A stretch of DNA of 64,000 bases from Candidatus Aalborgicola defluviihabitans (lineage in GTDB: Bacteria; Pseudomonadota; Gammaproteobacteria; Burkholderiales; Burkholderiaceae_C), in assembly GCA_016705575.1 (NCBI GenBank), contig JADIXX010000002.1, positions 73,510 through 137,509 of the forward strand. The letters run 5' to 3'. Under the pieces are notes generated by a model. The model was not told the origin of the DNA. It did no database searches and saw only the letters and a program-made list of their open reading frames with translations. Of the stretch, positions 25,901 to 34,207 are shown piece by piece. The position numbers were made by a program, and so were the translations under genes. Every line of letters starts with the position of its first letter. The stretch's first letter is position 1.

Positions 25901-26695
25901 ATGTGCCTGATCGCCTGGAACTGGCAACCCCACAACCCAACCACCCGGCTGCTGCTGCTGTCCAACCGCGACGAGTTCTATGCCCGCGCAGCCCTGCCCC
26001 TGCACTGGTGGGATGCCAATGGTGCCAAAGAATCCCGTGTGCTGGCTGGCAAAGACCTGCAGGGCGGCGGCACCTGGCTGGGTGTGAGCCGCAGTGGCCG
26101 ACTGGCGGCCCTCACCAACTACCACACCGTTGAAGCACAACGCACGGACGCACCCTCTCGCGGTGAATTGGTGGCGGGCTTTCTGCAAAGCGATAGTCCA
26201 GCTGGCGCGTATCTGGCGCAATTGCGCCAAAACGCCGCCAACTACAACCCGTTCAACCTGCTGGTGTTCGACGGCGCACAGCTGATGGGGCTGGAAAGCC
26301 GGGGCGCTCGCATCCTAAAAATGGAACCAGGCATTGGAGCCGTCTCCAATGCCAACTTTCACACCCCCTGGCCCAAGTTGACCCGCCTGCGCCAAGCCCT
26401 GGAAACCCAGATTGAGCACCAGCAACTGCAGGCCAACCAGCTACTACCGTTGCTGCACAACCGCGATTTGGCACATGACGAAGCCCTGCCACGCACCGGT
26501 GTCCCACTGGAACTGGAACGCGCGCTGTCTGCCGCCTTCATTGCCACACCCACCTACGGCACACGGGCCTGCAGCGTGGTGGCCGTGCACGCGGACCACG
26601 CCGAATTCACTGAACAAAGTTATGGGCCACAGGGTTTGATTTCCCAGCATCAAGAACGCTTTAACCTGACTGGTAAAGTCGTTAAAGATTTGTAA
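25901..26695 (+). CDS. NRDE family (TANGO2-like) protein
   Basis: A 264-residue protein with the family hallmark NRDE (residues 22-25) after a conserved MCLIAWNWQPH N-terminus. Cys2 could be an Ntn-hydrolase-like nucleophile, as proposed for this family. Other matches are LHWWDA, LAGKDLQGGGTWLGVSRSGR and GELVAGFL. The function is not settled; eukaryotic TANGO2 is linked to heme or lipid handling. It starts 16 bases after the Lrp-type regulator stop and could share its transcript. Confidence 0.88.
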   Translation: MCLIAWNWQPHNPTTRLLLLSNRDEFYARAALPLHWWDANGAKESRVLAGKDLQGGGTWLGVSRSGRLAALTNYHTVEAQRTDAPSRGELVAGFLQSDSPAGAYLAQLRQNAANYNPFNLLVFDGAQLMGLESRGARILKMEPGIGAVSNANFHTPWPKLTRLRQALETQIEHQQLQANQLLPLLHNRDLAHDEALPRTGVPLELERALSAAFIATPTYGTRACSVVAVHADHAEFTEQSYGPQGLISQHQERFNLTGKVVKDL

Positions 26696-26776
26696 ACGCC
26701 ACCTTGAAGCGCCACAGCAGGTCACCATCTATACCCTTTACCACTGTGCCGCGCTTTTTTCAGCCTGGCAATTTCT

Positions 26777-27943
26777 ATGGCCCTGGCCCCCGTTCTTCTG
26801 CTTTCACTGGTCCTGCACGCGTTCATTGGCTGGCGCGTGGCTCCCGATCTGGCAACCGTCAATATGGCGTTGGGTACTTCCCTATGGGTAGCCTTGCTGA
26901 TCAGCGCCCTGCTGGTGCCGCTGGGCTTGCTGGCGCGCATCGTGGCCAAACCCCCGCTGTCCGAATGGCTGACCTGGTTGGGGCTGTTGTGCATGGGCCT
27001 GTTCTCATCGTTGCTGGTGCTCACAGTGTTGCGAGAACTGCTGCTGGCCCTGGCTTGGTTGGTAGATGCCGCATCGCCCGGCAGCGTGTCGCTGGCCCAC
27101 CTCCATACCGAAACGGCTTTGGCTTTGCCAATATTGGCGTTGCTCGCCACCGCACTGGGGTTTTGGAACGCGCGCCGTACCGCCGCCGTGGTACAGGTCG
27201 ATGTGCCCATCGCCAACCTGCCCGAGACCCTACAAGGCTTTACCGTGGCGCAGATCAGCGATATCCATGTTGGCCCCACCATCAAGACACGCTACGTGCA
27301 GCGCATCGTGGATCGGGTCAACGGACTAAACGCCAACCTGATCGCCATCACTGGTGATTTGGTAGACGGCAGCGTCAATGAACTGGGCCACCACATCCAG
27401 CCCTTGTCGCAACTCAGCTCCACCCACGGTACCTTTTTTGTAACCGGCAACCATGAGTACTACTCGGGTGCCCATAGCTGGATTACTGCCCTGCGCAGCT
27501 TGGGTGTGCGCGTGCTGATGAACGAGCATGTCCTTATCCATCACAGCACCGATACCCAGGACCCTGAACCCGCTGTGGTGGTGGTTGCTGGTGTGGCCGA
27601 TTACAACGCCCACTATTTTGACAAGAGCCACCGCAGCGATCCACAAAAAGCCCTGGAGGGGGCACCGGAACATGCAGTCTTCAAGCTTTTGCTGGCGCAT
27701 CAGCCGCGCAGCGCAGAGGCGGCTTCCCAAGCGGGTTTTGATTTGCAGTTGTCTGGTCACACCCACGGTGGCCAGTTCTGGCCCTGGAACCACTTTGTGC
27801 GCCTCCAGCAACCGTTCACTGCTGGCCTGCACAAGCTACGCGACTTATGGGTCTATACCAGCCGTGGCACCGGTTATTGGGGGCCACCCAAACGCTTTGG
27901 GGCGCCGTCCGAGATCACGCAGTTGCGACTGGTGCGGGCTTAA
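26777..27943 (+). CDS. membrane-anchored metallophosphoesterase
   Basis: A 388-residue protein. Residues 1-135 hold about four membrane segments. A calcineurin-like phosphoesterase domain follows with the metal ligands in order: SDIHVG, ITGDLVDG, TGNHEYY, LLAHQP and LSGHTHGGQ. This layout is the YkuE/YaeI type, which can hydrolyse phosphodiesters such as UDP-diacylglucosamine or act on phospholipid-linked substrates. The substrate here is unknown. Confidence 0.9.
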   Translation: MALAPVLLLSLVLHAFIGWRVAPDLATVNMALGTSLWVALLISALLVPLGLLARIVAKPPLSEWLTWLGLLCMGLFSSLLVLTVLRELLLALAWLVDAASPGSVSLAHLHTETALALPILALLATALGFWNARRTAAVVQVDVPIANLPETLQGFTVAQISDIHVGPTIKTRYVQRIVDRVNGLNANLIAITGDLVDGSVNELGHHIQPLSQLSSTHGTFFVTGNHEYYSGAHSWITALRSLGVRVLMNEHVLIHHSTDTQDPEPAVVVVAGVADYNAHYFDKSHRSDPQKALEGAPEHAVFKLLLAHQPRSAEAASQAGFDLQLSGHTHGGQFWPWNHFVRLQQPFTAGLHKLRDLWVYTSRGTGYWGPPKRFGAPSEITQLRLVRA

Positions 27944-27954
27944 GGAAAACCGGT

Positions 27955-28218
27955 TTAACGGCTTTCTGGAAGTTCAATCTTGACTTCCAGGGTTTCAAGA
28001 TTGTCCTCACGTCCCTGAATGACTTTGATGTCGGACGGGTTCACCTTCACGTACTTGCTGATCACTGCCACCAATTCACGTTGCAGTTCCATCAGTTTTT
28101 CTGGCTGCAAGGCATTGCGTCCGGCGCGTTCGTGGGCCAGCAAAATCGACAAGCGTTCCTTGGCAACACTAGCAGTTGATTTTTTCTCACCCAAAAAAAA
28201 CGAAAGTAAAGAGGCCAT
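27955..28218 (-). CDS. minE: cell division topological specificity factor MinE
   Basis: An 87-residue MinE. An N-terminal amphipathic membrane-targeting segment (MASLLSFFLG) precedes the MinD-contacting helix (SVAKERLSILLAHERAGRNA) and the C-terminal dimer domain (LVAVISKYVKVNPSDIKVI). MinE drives the pole-to-pole oscillation of MinCD, placing the division site at midcell. It follows minD by three bases. Confidence 0.96.
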   Translation of the reverse strand: MASLLSFFLGEKKSTASVAKERLSILLAHERAGRNALQPEKLMELQRELVAVISKYVKVNPSDIKVIQGREDNLETLEVKIELPESR

Positions 28219-28221
28219 GGT

Positions 28222-29037
28222 TTATTTGCCTCCAAATATGCGCTTGAATAGTCCTTGCTTGGGTGCTTCGGTAAAGCGCATAGGCTTGTCGGCACCCAGA
28301 AAGCGGTCAATCACATCCTTGTACGCTTCGGACACATCACTGCCTTGCAGGTGTACCGCTGGCAAACCTTGGTTGGAGGCCTGCAAAACCGATTCGCTCT
28401 CGGGAATCACCCCAATCAGCTTGATACGCAAAATGTCCTGAATATCTTCCAGCGACAGCATCTGGCCTTGGTCCACCCGTGAAGGGTTATAGCGGGTAAT
28501 CAGCAGGTGTTCCTTGATGGGTTCGCCACCTTCTATTGCGCGCTTGGTCTTGCTGGCCAACATACCCAGAATACGGTCGGAATCGCGCACGGAAGATACT
28601 TCCGGATTGGTCACTACCAGGGCCTCATCAGCGAAATGCATGGCCATCAAAGCACCGGTTTCAATGCCCGCTGGCGAATCGCAAACAATGAATTCAAAAT
28701 CCATGGCGGCTAGATCAGAAAGCACCTTTTCCACGCCAGCTTGCGTCAGTGCATCCTTGTCGCGGGTTTGCGAGGCGGCCAGCACGAACAGGTTTTCGCA
28801 TTGTTTGTCCTTGATCAACGCCTGGTTCAAATTAGCTTCGCCCTGGATCACGTTGACCAGGTCATACACCACGCGGCGCTCACAACCCATGATCAGATCC
28901 AGGTTTCGCAGGCCCACGTCAAAGTCGATTACCGCAGTCTTGTGGCCGCGCAGGGCCAGGCCAGTTGCAAAACTGGCACTGGTGGTGGTTTTACCCACTC
29001 CACCCTTACCCGACGTCACCACAATAATTTTTGCCAT
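28222..29037 (-). CDS. minD: septum site-determining ATPase MinD
   Basis: MinD is a membrane-binding ParA/MinD ATPase that recruits MinC. The 271-residue protein begins MAKIIVVTSGKGGVGKTT, with the deviant Walker A carrying the signature lysine. It also has the DFDVGLRNLDL and VCDSPAGIETG motifs and ends with the amphipathic membrane-targeting helix GLFKRIFGGK. An upstream ATG at 29049 is in frame but adds non-homologous residues. Confidence 0.97.
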   Translation of the reverse strand: MAKIIVVTSGKGGVGKTTTSASFATGLALRGHKTAVIDFDVGLRNLDLIMGCERRVVYDLVNVIQGEANLNQALIKDKQCENLFVLAASQTRDKDALTQAGVEKVLSDLAAMDFEFIVCDSPAGIETGALMAMHFADEALVVTNPEVSSVRDSDRILGMLASKTKRAIEGGEPIKEHLLITRYNPSRVDQGQMLSLEDIQDILRIKLIGVIPESESVLQASNQGLPAVHLQGSDVSEAYKDVIDRFLGADKPMRFTEAPKQGLFKRIFGGK

Positions 29038-29045
29038 AGTTTTCC

Positions 29046-29840
29046 TCAAGCTTTCAAAGCTTCAATAATGAGTTTGTCTTGGCCGTCGTTGCTTAAACGC
29101 ACTTGAGCGGCCTTGCCGTGGACAGTGGATGGCAGAGCGTTTTCGCTGGTGCGGTAAATACCCGCAATTGAAATCAGCTCGGGTTCCATGCACAACGAAA
29201 AAATACGTGCTTCGGTATTGCCACGCGCACCCGCCATGGCCTTGCCGCGCAAGGGCGCATAAACGTGAATGTTGCCATCTGCCGCTACCTCTGCCCCTTG
29301 GTTGACCATGGCCAGCACGACCAGATCACAACCCCGTGCATAAATTTTTTGTCCACTGCGCAAAGGTTTATCAATCACCATAGTGCCAGGACCAGGAATT
29401 TCACGCACCACCTCGTGGACCACTTCCCTCACAATTTCCTGCACAGCCACGGTTTCCGGTACTTCGGCAATCGGACGAGCCCGATGAATTTCAACCGGTG
29501 CTTCTACCAAACCCACGGCCAAAGCCGCTGCCATGGCATCAGGACTGGCCCCGCGCACCGCAACCGGCACCAGGCTACAGGTTCGCAAAACCCTGAGCAA
29601 AGGTACCAGATCAAACACGGGGGTTTGCGGGTCCAAGTGCGAAAAATCAATGACCAGCGCGTCATGGTCAAAAAAATCAGGACTCTCTCCCTGGCTACCA
29701 AATTGCGCCAGCAGATCCTTCGCCACCCTATCCACATCACTGGACTTCAGTAGAAGCGCAACCAAGGGCAACTGGGCACTTTTGATTTCGAATGATGCAG
29801 GCACCTGGTCCGCTCGATGGCTCGGGGAAAAAACAGACAT
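29046..29840 (-). CDS. minC: septum site-determining protein MinC
   Basis: MinC inhibits FtsZ polymerisation away from midcell. The 264-residue protein has an N-terminal FtsZ-acting domain (about residues 1-120), a linker with a repeated VxEIVREVV pattern, and the C-terminal beta-helix. In the beta-helix RSGQKIYARGCDLVVLAMVN, GAEVAADGNIHVYAPLRGKA and GARGNTEARIF are diagnostic. It is the first gene of minCDE, transcribed leftward from the DnaA-box-bearing gap at 29841-30282. Confidence 0.96.
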   Translation of the reverse strand: MSVFSPSHRADQVPASFEIKSAQLPLVALLLKSSDVDRVAKDLLAQFGSQGESPDFFDHDALVIDFSHLDPQTPVFDLVPLLRVLRTCSLVPVAVRGASPDAMAAALAVGLVEAPVEIHRARPIAEVPETVAVQEIVREVVHEVVREIPGPGTMVIDKPLRSGQKIYARGCDLVVLAMVNQGAEVAADGNIHVYAPLRGKAMAGARGNTEARIFSLCMEPELISIAGIYRTSENALPSTVHGKAAQVRLSNDGQDKLIIEALKA

Positions 29841-30282
29841 GAAGTTTTAAAAATACGGGAGCATGAAGTGAAGAACAGGGAAGGTAAACCCGAAGTCGGC
29901 GAATCTTACTTGATTGCAAGGCGCGAAACCTGGCGACTGGTGGCTTCTTTTTCACAAGCGCATAAACAGCAACGCCGTAGGTCTGGACAAGTTTAATATT
30001 TGGTGAGACTTGTTCTTCTCTATTGTCTTTAATCTATATAGAAAACATAGTAGTAGTAGATAAGCAAAGCAGCTTGTTGTGCACAAAGCAACTTTATTCC
30101 GATGAATCAAGGACTTGCACAAGATGAACACCTGTGGGTGACTATGCTTTCGGGTTGTACCAACAAAAGGGACAACTTTTTCTATTTAGCCAACGTTGTG
30201 GATAACTAGTTGTTTGCGTTAAAACTATCCACAGCTTTGTACTTTGACAAATTTTTGTAACTGGGGTGTAGAGTTCGGGCCT
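29841..30282. promoter_or_regulatory. AT-rich intergenic region with DnaA boxes upstream of minCDE
   Basis: No gene is seen in these 442 bases. They contain a perfect DnaA box (TGTGGATAA, 30197-30205), a one-mismatch box (CTATCCACA, 30225-30233) and a weaker TTGTGCACA (near 30076). A markedly AT-rich stretch (30001-30070) with short TAG repeats lies beside them. The layout resembles the gap upstream of dnaA in this window. It must also hold the divergent promoters of minC and the hydrolase gene. Confidence 0.55.
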
Positions 30283-31230
30283 ATGAAACTGATTATTCGT
30301 ATCTTGGGTGTTTTATTGCTGGCGAGCGGCGTATTTTTGGTTGCCGGTCTGTTGGCAACCTGGGCGTCAGACCGCACGGTCGCGCAGCTATCAGCCCGCT
30401 GGGCCCAGCCGCCCTCAAAATTTGTGGAGGTGGGTGGCATGCAGGTCCATTTGCGGGACGAGGGTTCTCGCAATGACCCTTTACCCATCGTGTTGTTACA
30501 CGGCACTTCGGCCAGCCTGCATACATGGGATGGATGGGTTGCAAGCTTGAAGGATGAACACCGTGTTATCCGGTTTGATCTACCCGCATTTGGCCTGACC
30601 GGACCCGATCCCCACAACGACTATTCCATTGCCGCCTATGTGAGGTTCGTTGTCGCGGTTATGGACAAGTTGGGAGTGCAACGTTTTGTATTGGCAGGTA
30701 ATTCGCTGGGCGGCCAAATTGCCTGGGAGACGGCGCTAAGTCATCCAGAGCGCGTACGCCAACTGGTGCTTGTGGATGCAGCTGGCTATCCCTTTGTGCC
30801 GACTTCTATACCTATTGGGTTTCGCATTGCCCGCATGCCGGGTTTGCGTGTGCTGATGGAACATGTGCTGCCGCGCGGTGTGGTGGACAGCAGCGTGCGC
30901 AATGTCTATGGTGACCCCAGCAAAGTGACGCGTGAATTGGTAGACCGGTATTACGAATTGACCTTGCGCGCGGGTAATCGCGAGGCGCTGGCTTACCGGA
31001 TGGACCAAGGGCTCAGCGGGGATGAAAACCAAATTTCAAAATTAAAATTACCCACACTGATTCTCTGGGGCGACAAGGACCACCTGATTCCGCTGGACAA
31101 TGGAAAACGTTTCGCTTTGGACATTGCCGGCTCCAAGCTGGTAGTTTTTGATGATTTGGGCCATGTACCGCACGAGGAAGATCCTAAGAAGACGGTGGAG
31201 GCACTCAAGGAATTTCTGGCCAAACCATGA
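30283..31230 (+). CDS. membrane-anchored alpha/beta hydrolase
   Basis: A 315-residue hydrolase. An N-terminal hydrophobic segment (about residues 1-25, LIIRILGVLLLASGVFLVAG) acts as signal or anchor. The alpha/beta-fold core follows: oxyanion motif LLHGTSAS, nucleophile elbow AGNSLGGQ, catalytic Asp in LWGDKDHLIP and His in DLGHVPHEE. Esterase, haloperoxidase-like or lipase activity is possible; the substrate is unknown. The ATG at 30283 gives a proper signal segment; the frame is open 13 codons earlier. Confidence 0.87.
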   Translation: MKLIIRILGVLLLASGVFLVAGLLATWASDRTVAQLSARWAQPPSKFVEVGGMQVHLRDEGSRNDPLPIVLLHGTSASLHTWDGWVASLKDEHRVIRFDLPAFGLTGPDPHNDYSIAAYVRFVVAVMDKLGVQRFVLAGNSLGGQIAWETALSHPERVRQLVLVDAAGYPFVPTSIPIGFRIARMPGLRVLMEHVLPRGVVDSSVRNVYGDPSKVTRELVDRYYELTLRAGNREALAYRMDQGLSGDENQISKLKLPTLILWGDKDHLIPLDNGKRFALDIAGSKLVVFDDLGHVPHEEDPKKTVEALKEFLAKP

Positions 31231-31277
31231 ACCGATTGCAGCTTAAACCAACCAAAAAGGTCATTAATAGAACTTGA

Positions 31278-31355
31278 AATGATGTCATCAAGCGGGCCGA
31301 CAAGGCTATGTACCTGGCAAAAAGATCGGGCAAGAACCGCGTGATTACCGGTTAA
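31278..31355 (+). pseudogene. C-terminal remnant of a GGDEF (diguanylate cyclase) gene
   Basis: A 25-codon stretch between an upstream stop and a TAA encodes RADKAMYLAKRSGKNRVITG, the near-invariant end of GGDEF domains. The rest of the cyclase is absent: the alpha/beta hydrolase gene ends 47 bases before. It looks like a scar of a deletion that removed a c-di-GMP synthase gene. Confidence 0.8.
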
Positions 31356-31372
31356 CTTTTAGGAAAATTCTT

Positions 31373-31951
31373 ATGGTGTATTTGGTTGCTGGATTGATTC
31401 TGTTTTTGGGTGTGCACTCGGTGCGTATTGTGGCCGATGGCTGGCGTGCCCGTACCCTGGCCAGTGTGGGTGAAGGAACATACAAAGGCCTGTTTTCTAT
31501 CGCTTCCGTTTTGGGTTTGGGACTGATCGTCTATGGCTTTGGCGTGGCTCGTGAAACCCCCACCATATTGTGGACACCGCCGGCGGCCATGCGCCACGCC
31601 GCCTCACTATTAACGCTAGTGGCCTTTGTGTTGGTAACCGCGGCCTACGTGCCGCACAACGGCATCAAGGCTCGGTTGCACCACCCCATGGTGTTGGGGG
31701 TCAAGTCATGGGCGCTGGCCCATTTATTGTCCAATGGCACCCTGGCCCATGTATTGCTGTTTGGTGGTTTTCTGGCCTGGGGAGTGCTGGACTTTATATC
31801 GGCACGCCGGCGTGATCGCGCTGCGGGCACCCAGTACCCAGCCGGTACAGTGTCTGGTACGGTTATTGCGGTTGTGTTGGGCGTTGTGGCCTGGGCTGCG
31901 TTTGCCTTTAAGCTGCACGGCCTGCTGATAGGCATCCGACCGTTTGGTTGA
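31373..31951 (+). CDS. nnrU: NnrU family membrane protein
   Basis: A 192-residue protein with about six membrane segments and the NnrU landmarks: LFLGVHSVRI at the start, HNGIKARLHHPMVLGVKSWALAHLLSNG in the middle, and a final GLLIGIRPFG. NnrU was found through nitric-oxide-dependent nitrite and NO reductase expression in denitrifiers; it is also related to isoprenoid-ring isomerases. An nnrS-nsrR pair lies 8 kb away, supporting an NO-related role. The ribosome site is AGGAAAATTCTT before the ATG. Confidence 0.88.
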   Translation: MVYLVAGLILFLGVHSVRIVADGWRARTLASVGEGTYKGLFSIASVLGLGLIVYGFGVARETPTILWTPPAAMRHAASLLTLVAFVLVTAAYVPHNGIKARLHHPMVLGVKSWALAHLLSNGTLAHVLLFGGFLAWGVLDFISARRRDRAAGTQYPAGTVSGTVIAVVLGVVAWAAFAFKLHGLLIGIRPFG

Positions 31952-31957
31952 TAGCAA

Positions 31958-32632
31958 TTACTGCGGACGCGGATCATCCGGGAAACTGACGCGAATCGGA
32001 TAGCCACGCAGGTTTGTCGCTACACCTTGTGCGAGCATCCATTTTTGTGCAAACTCCGCGACTGTTTTTTTGGCATCATCGCGCTGGGCGTCCAGGTACT
32101 TCTGTTGTTGTGCCCTTCGATCGAATTCTGGCCCAATGTTGCGAATGACTGATTCCCTGTGTTCAGTCTTGTCGGGTGAAAACCAAGCCTTGTCTGTGCG
32201 AATCTCAAGCTTTTTGACATCAATCGCTGCCGGCAATTTTGGTTGTGGCGTCGGCGCGGCAAGTTCGAAATGCTGGCCCACCCGTTTTAAGCTCCACTGT
32301 GCTGCAAGTGGAATTCGGTACGTGTAGTGAACTGGCACACGAACCTCAGAAATTGTTTTTCCAAAAAGCTTCCCACAATCCAGTGGAAGGCACGTGTATT
32401 CAGTGCTCCATTGAAACACCTCGTTTCGAATAAGAGTGCTCACCTCAAGCATTCCGCCAGGTGTTCTTAGGATGACAATTTCATCCTTCGCCAACACCGC
32501 AACGGCTTGCTCCTTCGAGCCGGAAAAGTACAACGCAGCTGCAACGGAAACCAAAATTGCAACCATGGCAGAGGCAGCGAGAATGAGGAAAAGTCGACGT
32601 TGGTTTGAGAGGAATGCGTAAAACGTTCTCAC
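31958..32632 (-). CDS. hypothetical single-pass membrane protein
   Basis: A 224-residue protein I do not recognise. It has a short basic N-terminus, one membrane segment (about residues 14-37, LFLILAASAMVAILVSVAAA) and an extracytoplasmic remainder. Two Cys lie close together (TCLPLDCGKLF), possibly a disulfide. The C-terminal half is charged and probably helical. It starts right after the DUF2788-type gene on the same strand and is slightly more AT-rich than its neighbours. Confidence 0.6.
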   Translation of the reverse strand: MRTFYAFLSNQRRLFLILAASAMVAILVSVAAALYFSGSKEQAVAVLAKDEIVILRTPGGMLEVSTLIRNEVFQWSTEYTCLPLDCGKLFGKTISEVRVPVHYTYRIPLAAQWSLKRVGQHFELAAPTPQPKLPAAIDVKKLEIRTDKAWFSPDKTEHRESVIRNIGPEFDRRAQQQKYLDAQRDDAKKTVAEFAQKWMLAQGVATNLRGYPIRVSFPDDPRPQ

Positions 32633-32856
32633 GGTTTATGTATCCTTATTTGGTCATGTACCACTGGATAACGCCCTTTGGCCACGAAACCCACCATGCC
32701 AAAGGCCAGACCTAAAAAAATCACAAAGGTGCCAAACTTGCCGGCCTTGGATTCCCAGGCCAGGTGACCAATGATGAACAGCATGTAGAGCATGAAGGCC
32801 CCCACGCCGAAGGTCAGGCCAAAGCTTGCAATTTGTTCTTCCGTAAAACCAAACAT
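32629..32856 (-). CDS. DUF2788 family small membrane protein, 3' end frameshifted
   Basis: A two-helix membrane protein: MFGFTEEQIASFGLTFGVGA, then FMLYMLFIIGHLAWESKAGK and FGTFVIFLGLAFGMVGFVAK. This is the DUF2788 pattern, function unknown. After FVAK the frame runs into unrelated residues to 32629. Removing one base from the CCC at 32673-32675 restores an ending of about GVIQWYMTK with a stop at 32646. So the gene is probably intact and this is a one-base homopolymer insertion, or a very recent mutation. Confidence 0.75.
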   Translation of the reverse strand: MFGFTEEQIASFGLTFGVGAFMLYMLFIIGHLAWESKAGKFGTFVIFLGLAFGMVGFVAKGRYPVVHDQIRIHKP

Positions 32857-32890
32857 TTAGGGTTCCGTATCCAGTGGACGCCACAGGCGC

Positions 32891-33700
32891 CTAATCGCGC
32901 AGGGGTAAGTTGCTGGCATCTACCAGATCACGGTAAGCGTGCCAGCTGGCGTGACCCAGCATGGGTACCACCGCAATCAGCCCAATAAACAAGGAGCCCA
33001 GTCCCATCAGGGTAAACAGCATGATCAATGCTGCCCAAAGGCCCAGAGGGATGGGGTTGGCCAGCACCACCTGCCAGCTGGTCAGAACGGCCTGCATCAG
33101 GGTAACGCGGCGATCCAGCAGCAACTGCATGGACACCACGCTGGAAGCAAACAGGGGCGCGGCCAGGATACCCCCCAGCGCCAGCCAGAGCGCAAACAAG
33201 CGGCTGTCTGGAGCCAGCACCACATGGTGCACAAAGTCCAGGGGCCCCAGGATGGGCACGGGTGCCAGCAAGGTGATGAGGGCAGCAGACGTCACCACCC
33301 AACCGGTAGCGGCCAAGGCCAGCAGCGCACCAAACTGCACCATGCACCAGTAATCGTTGCCCCATTTGTTGAAGTGGCTGTTTTGCCAGTTGAGCCAGGT
33401 TTTCATCACCACGCCCATGCCGACCTGCTCATGGCGCTCCACACTGCGGCTCAGCGCGTACAGACTGGTGGCCAGTACCGGTGCAATGACTAAAAACCCC
33501 GAGAGTGCGCCGGCCAGCAGCCAAAAGCGCTGGCCGGCCACGGCCACGATGGCCGCACCAGCGCAGGCCAACACCAGGCCGTGGGCAAAACTGAGCCAAC
33601 CCACGCACGCCATGTCCCGCCAGGCATAGACCAGCCAGACCAATGGACGCTGCAGGGAAATGGTACGCACCGTAGGTAGCATGGTGAGAGACTGGGGCAT
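32891..33700 (-). CDS. DUF2189-type integral membrane protein
   Basis: A protein of about 269 residues with six hydrophobic segments and the DUF2189 look: RPLVWLVYAWRDMACVGWLS near the start, LYALSRSVERHEQV, and a final PMLGHASWHAYRDLVD. Its function is unknown; related genes often sit by cytochrome oxidase clusters, but not here. The start at 33700 (MPQSLTMLP) is preferred to 33778, which would add a hydrophilic non-homologous leader. Confidence 0.8.
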   Translation of the reverse strand: MPQSLTMLPTVRTISLQRPLVWLVYAWRDMACVGWLSFAHGLVLACAGAAIVAVAGQRFWLLAGALSGFLVIAPVLATSLYALSRSVERHEQVGMGVVMKTWLNWQNSHFNKWGNDYWCMVQFGALLALAATGWVVTSAALITLLAPVPILGPLDFVHHVVLAPDSRLFALWLALGGILAAPLFASSVVSMQLLLDRRVTLMQAVLTSWQVVLANPIPLGLWAALIMLFTLMGLGSLFIGLIAVVPMLGHASWHAYRDLVDASNLPLRD

Positions 33701-33832
33701 GGCGATGGGGCGCCAAGCGGCGCAGTGTAGATCTGCAAACACTATAGCGGTTTGATATCCATCAAGTGAGCGGCGCATAGATTTGCAGCCGTCGATAATG
33801 GTCGTTTTTGCAGCAACCTAGGGAAACTCAGC

Positions 33833-34198
33833 ATGCCGCGTTCCATACTTGACGAATCCCGCATCCACCCCGCCATCCGCGAGAGGGTGGCCTCCCACCA
33901 ACAGGCCATCGTAAAGGAAGTGCAGGCGGCCGTGGGCACGCACGCCGTGGTGGTGGTGGGTATGGGGCAGAACCCGTTTCCAAAGAAGGCCCGCAAGCTG
34001 CTCGACGCTGCTGGTGTGCCATATCACTACCTGACTTATGGCAACTATTTCAGCCAGTGGCGCGAGCGCAATGCCTTGAAACTGTGGACCGGCTGGCCCA
34101 CGCTACCCATGGTTTTTGTCAAAGGCACCCTGGTTGGGGGTGCGAATGATTTGGATAAGTTGATTACCAGCGGCGAACTCAAGACGCTGCTGGCGTAA
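33833..34198 (+). CDS. glutaredoxin-fold protein without cysteines
   Basis: A 121-residue protein with a glutaredoxin/thioredoxin-like fold: VVVVGMG strand, KKARKLLDAAGVPYHYL, a TLPMVFVKGTLVGGANDLDKL tail like TWPMVFVNGxxIGGxxD. Where glutaredoxins have CPYC or CGFS, this one reads QNPFPKKA, and the protein has no cysteine at all. It therefore cannot act as a thiol-disulfide oxidoreductase; a scaffolding or glutathione-binding role is possible. Confidence 0.8.
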   Translation: MPRSILDESRIHPAIRERVASHQQAIVKEVQAAVGTHAVVVVGMGQNPFPKKARKLLDAAGVPYHYLTYGNYFSQWRERNALKLWTGWPTLPMVFVKGTLVGGANDLDKLITSGELKTLLA

Positions 34199-34207
34199 GC
34201 GGAAGTT

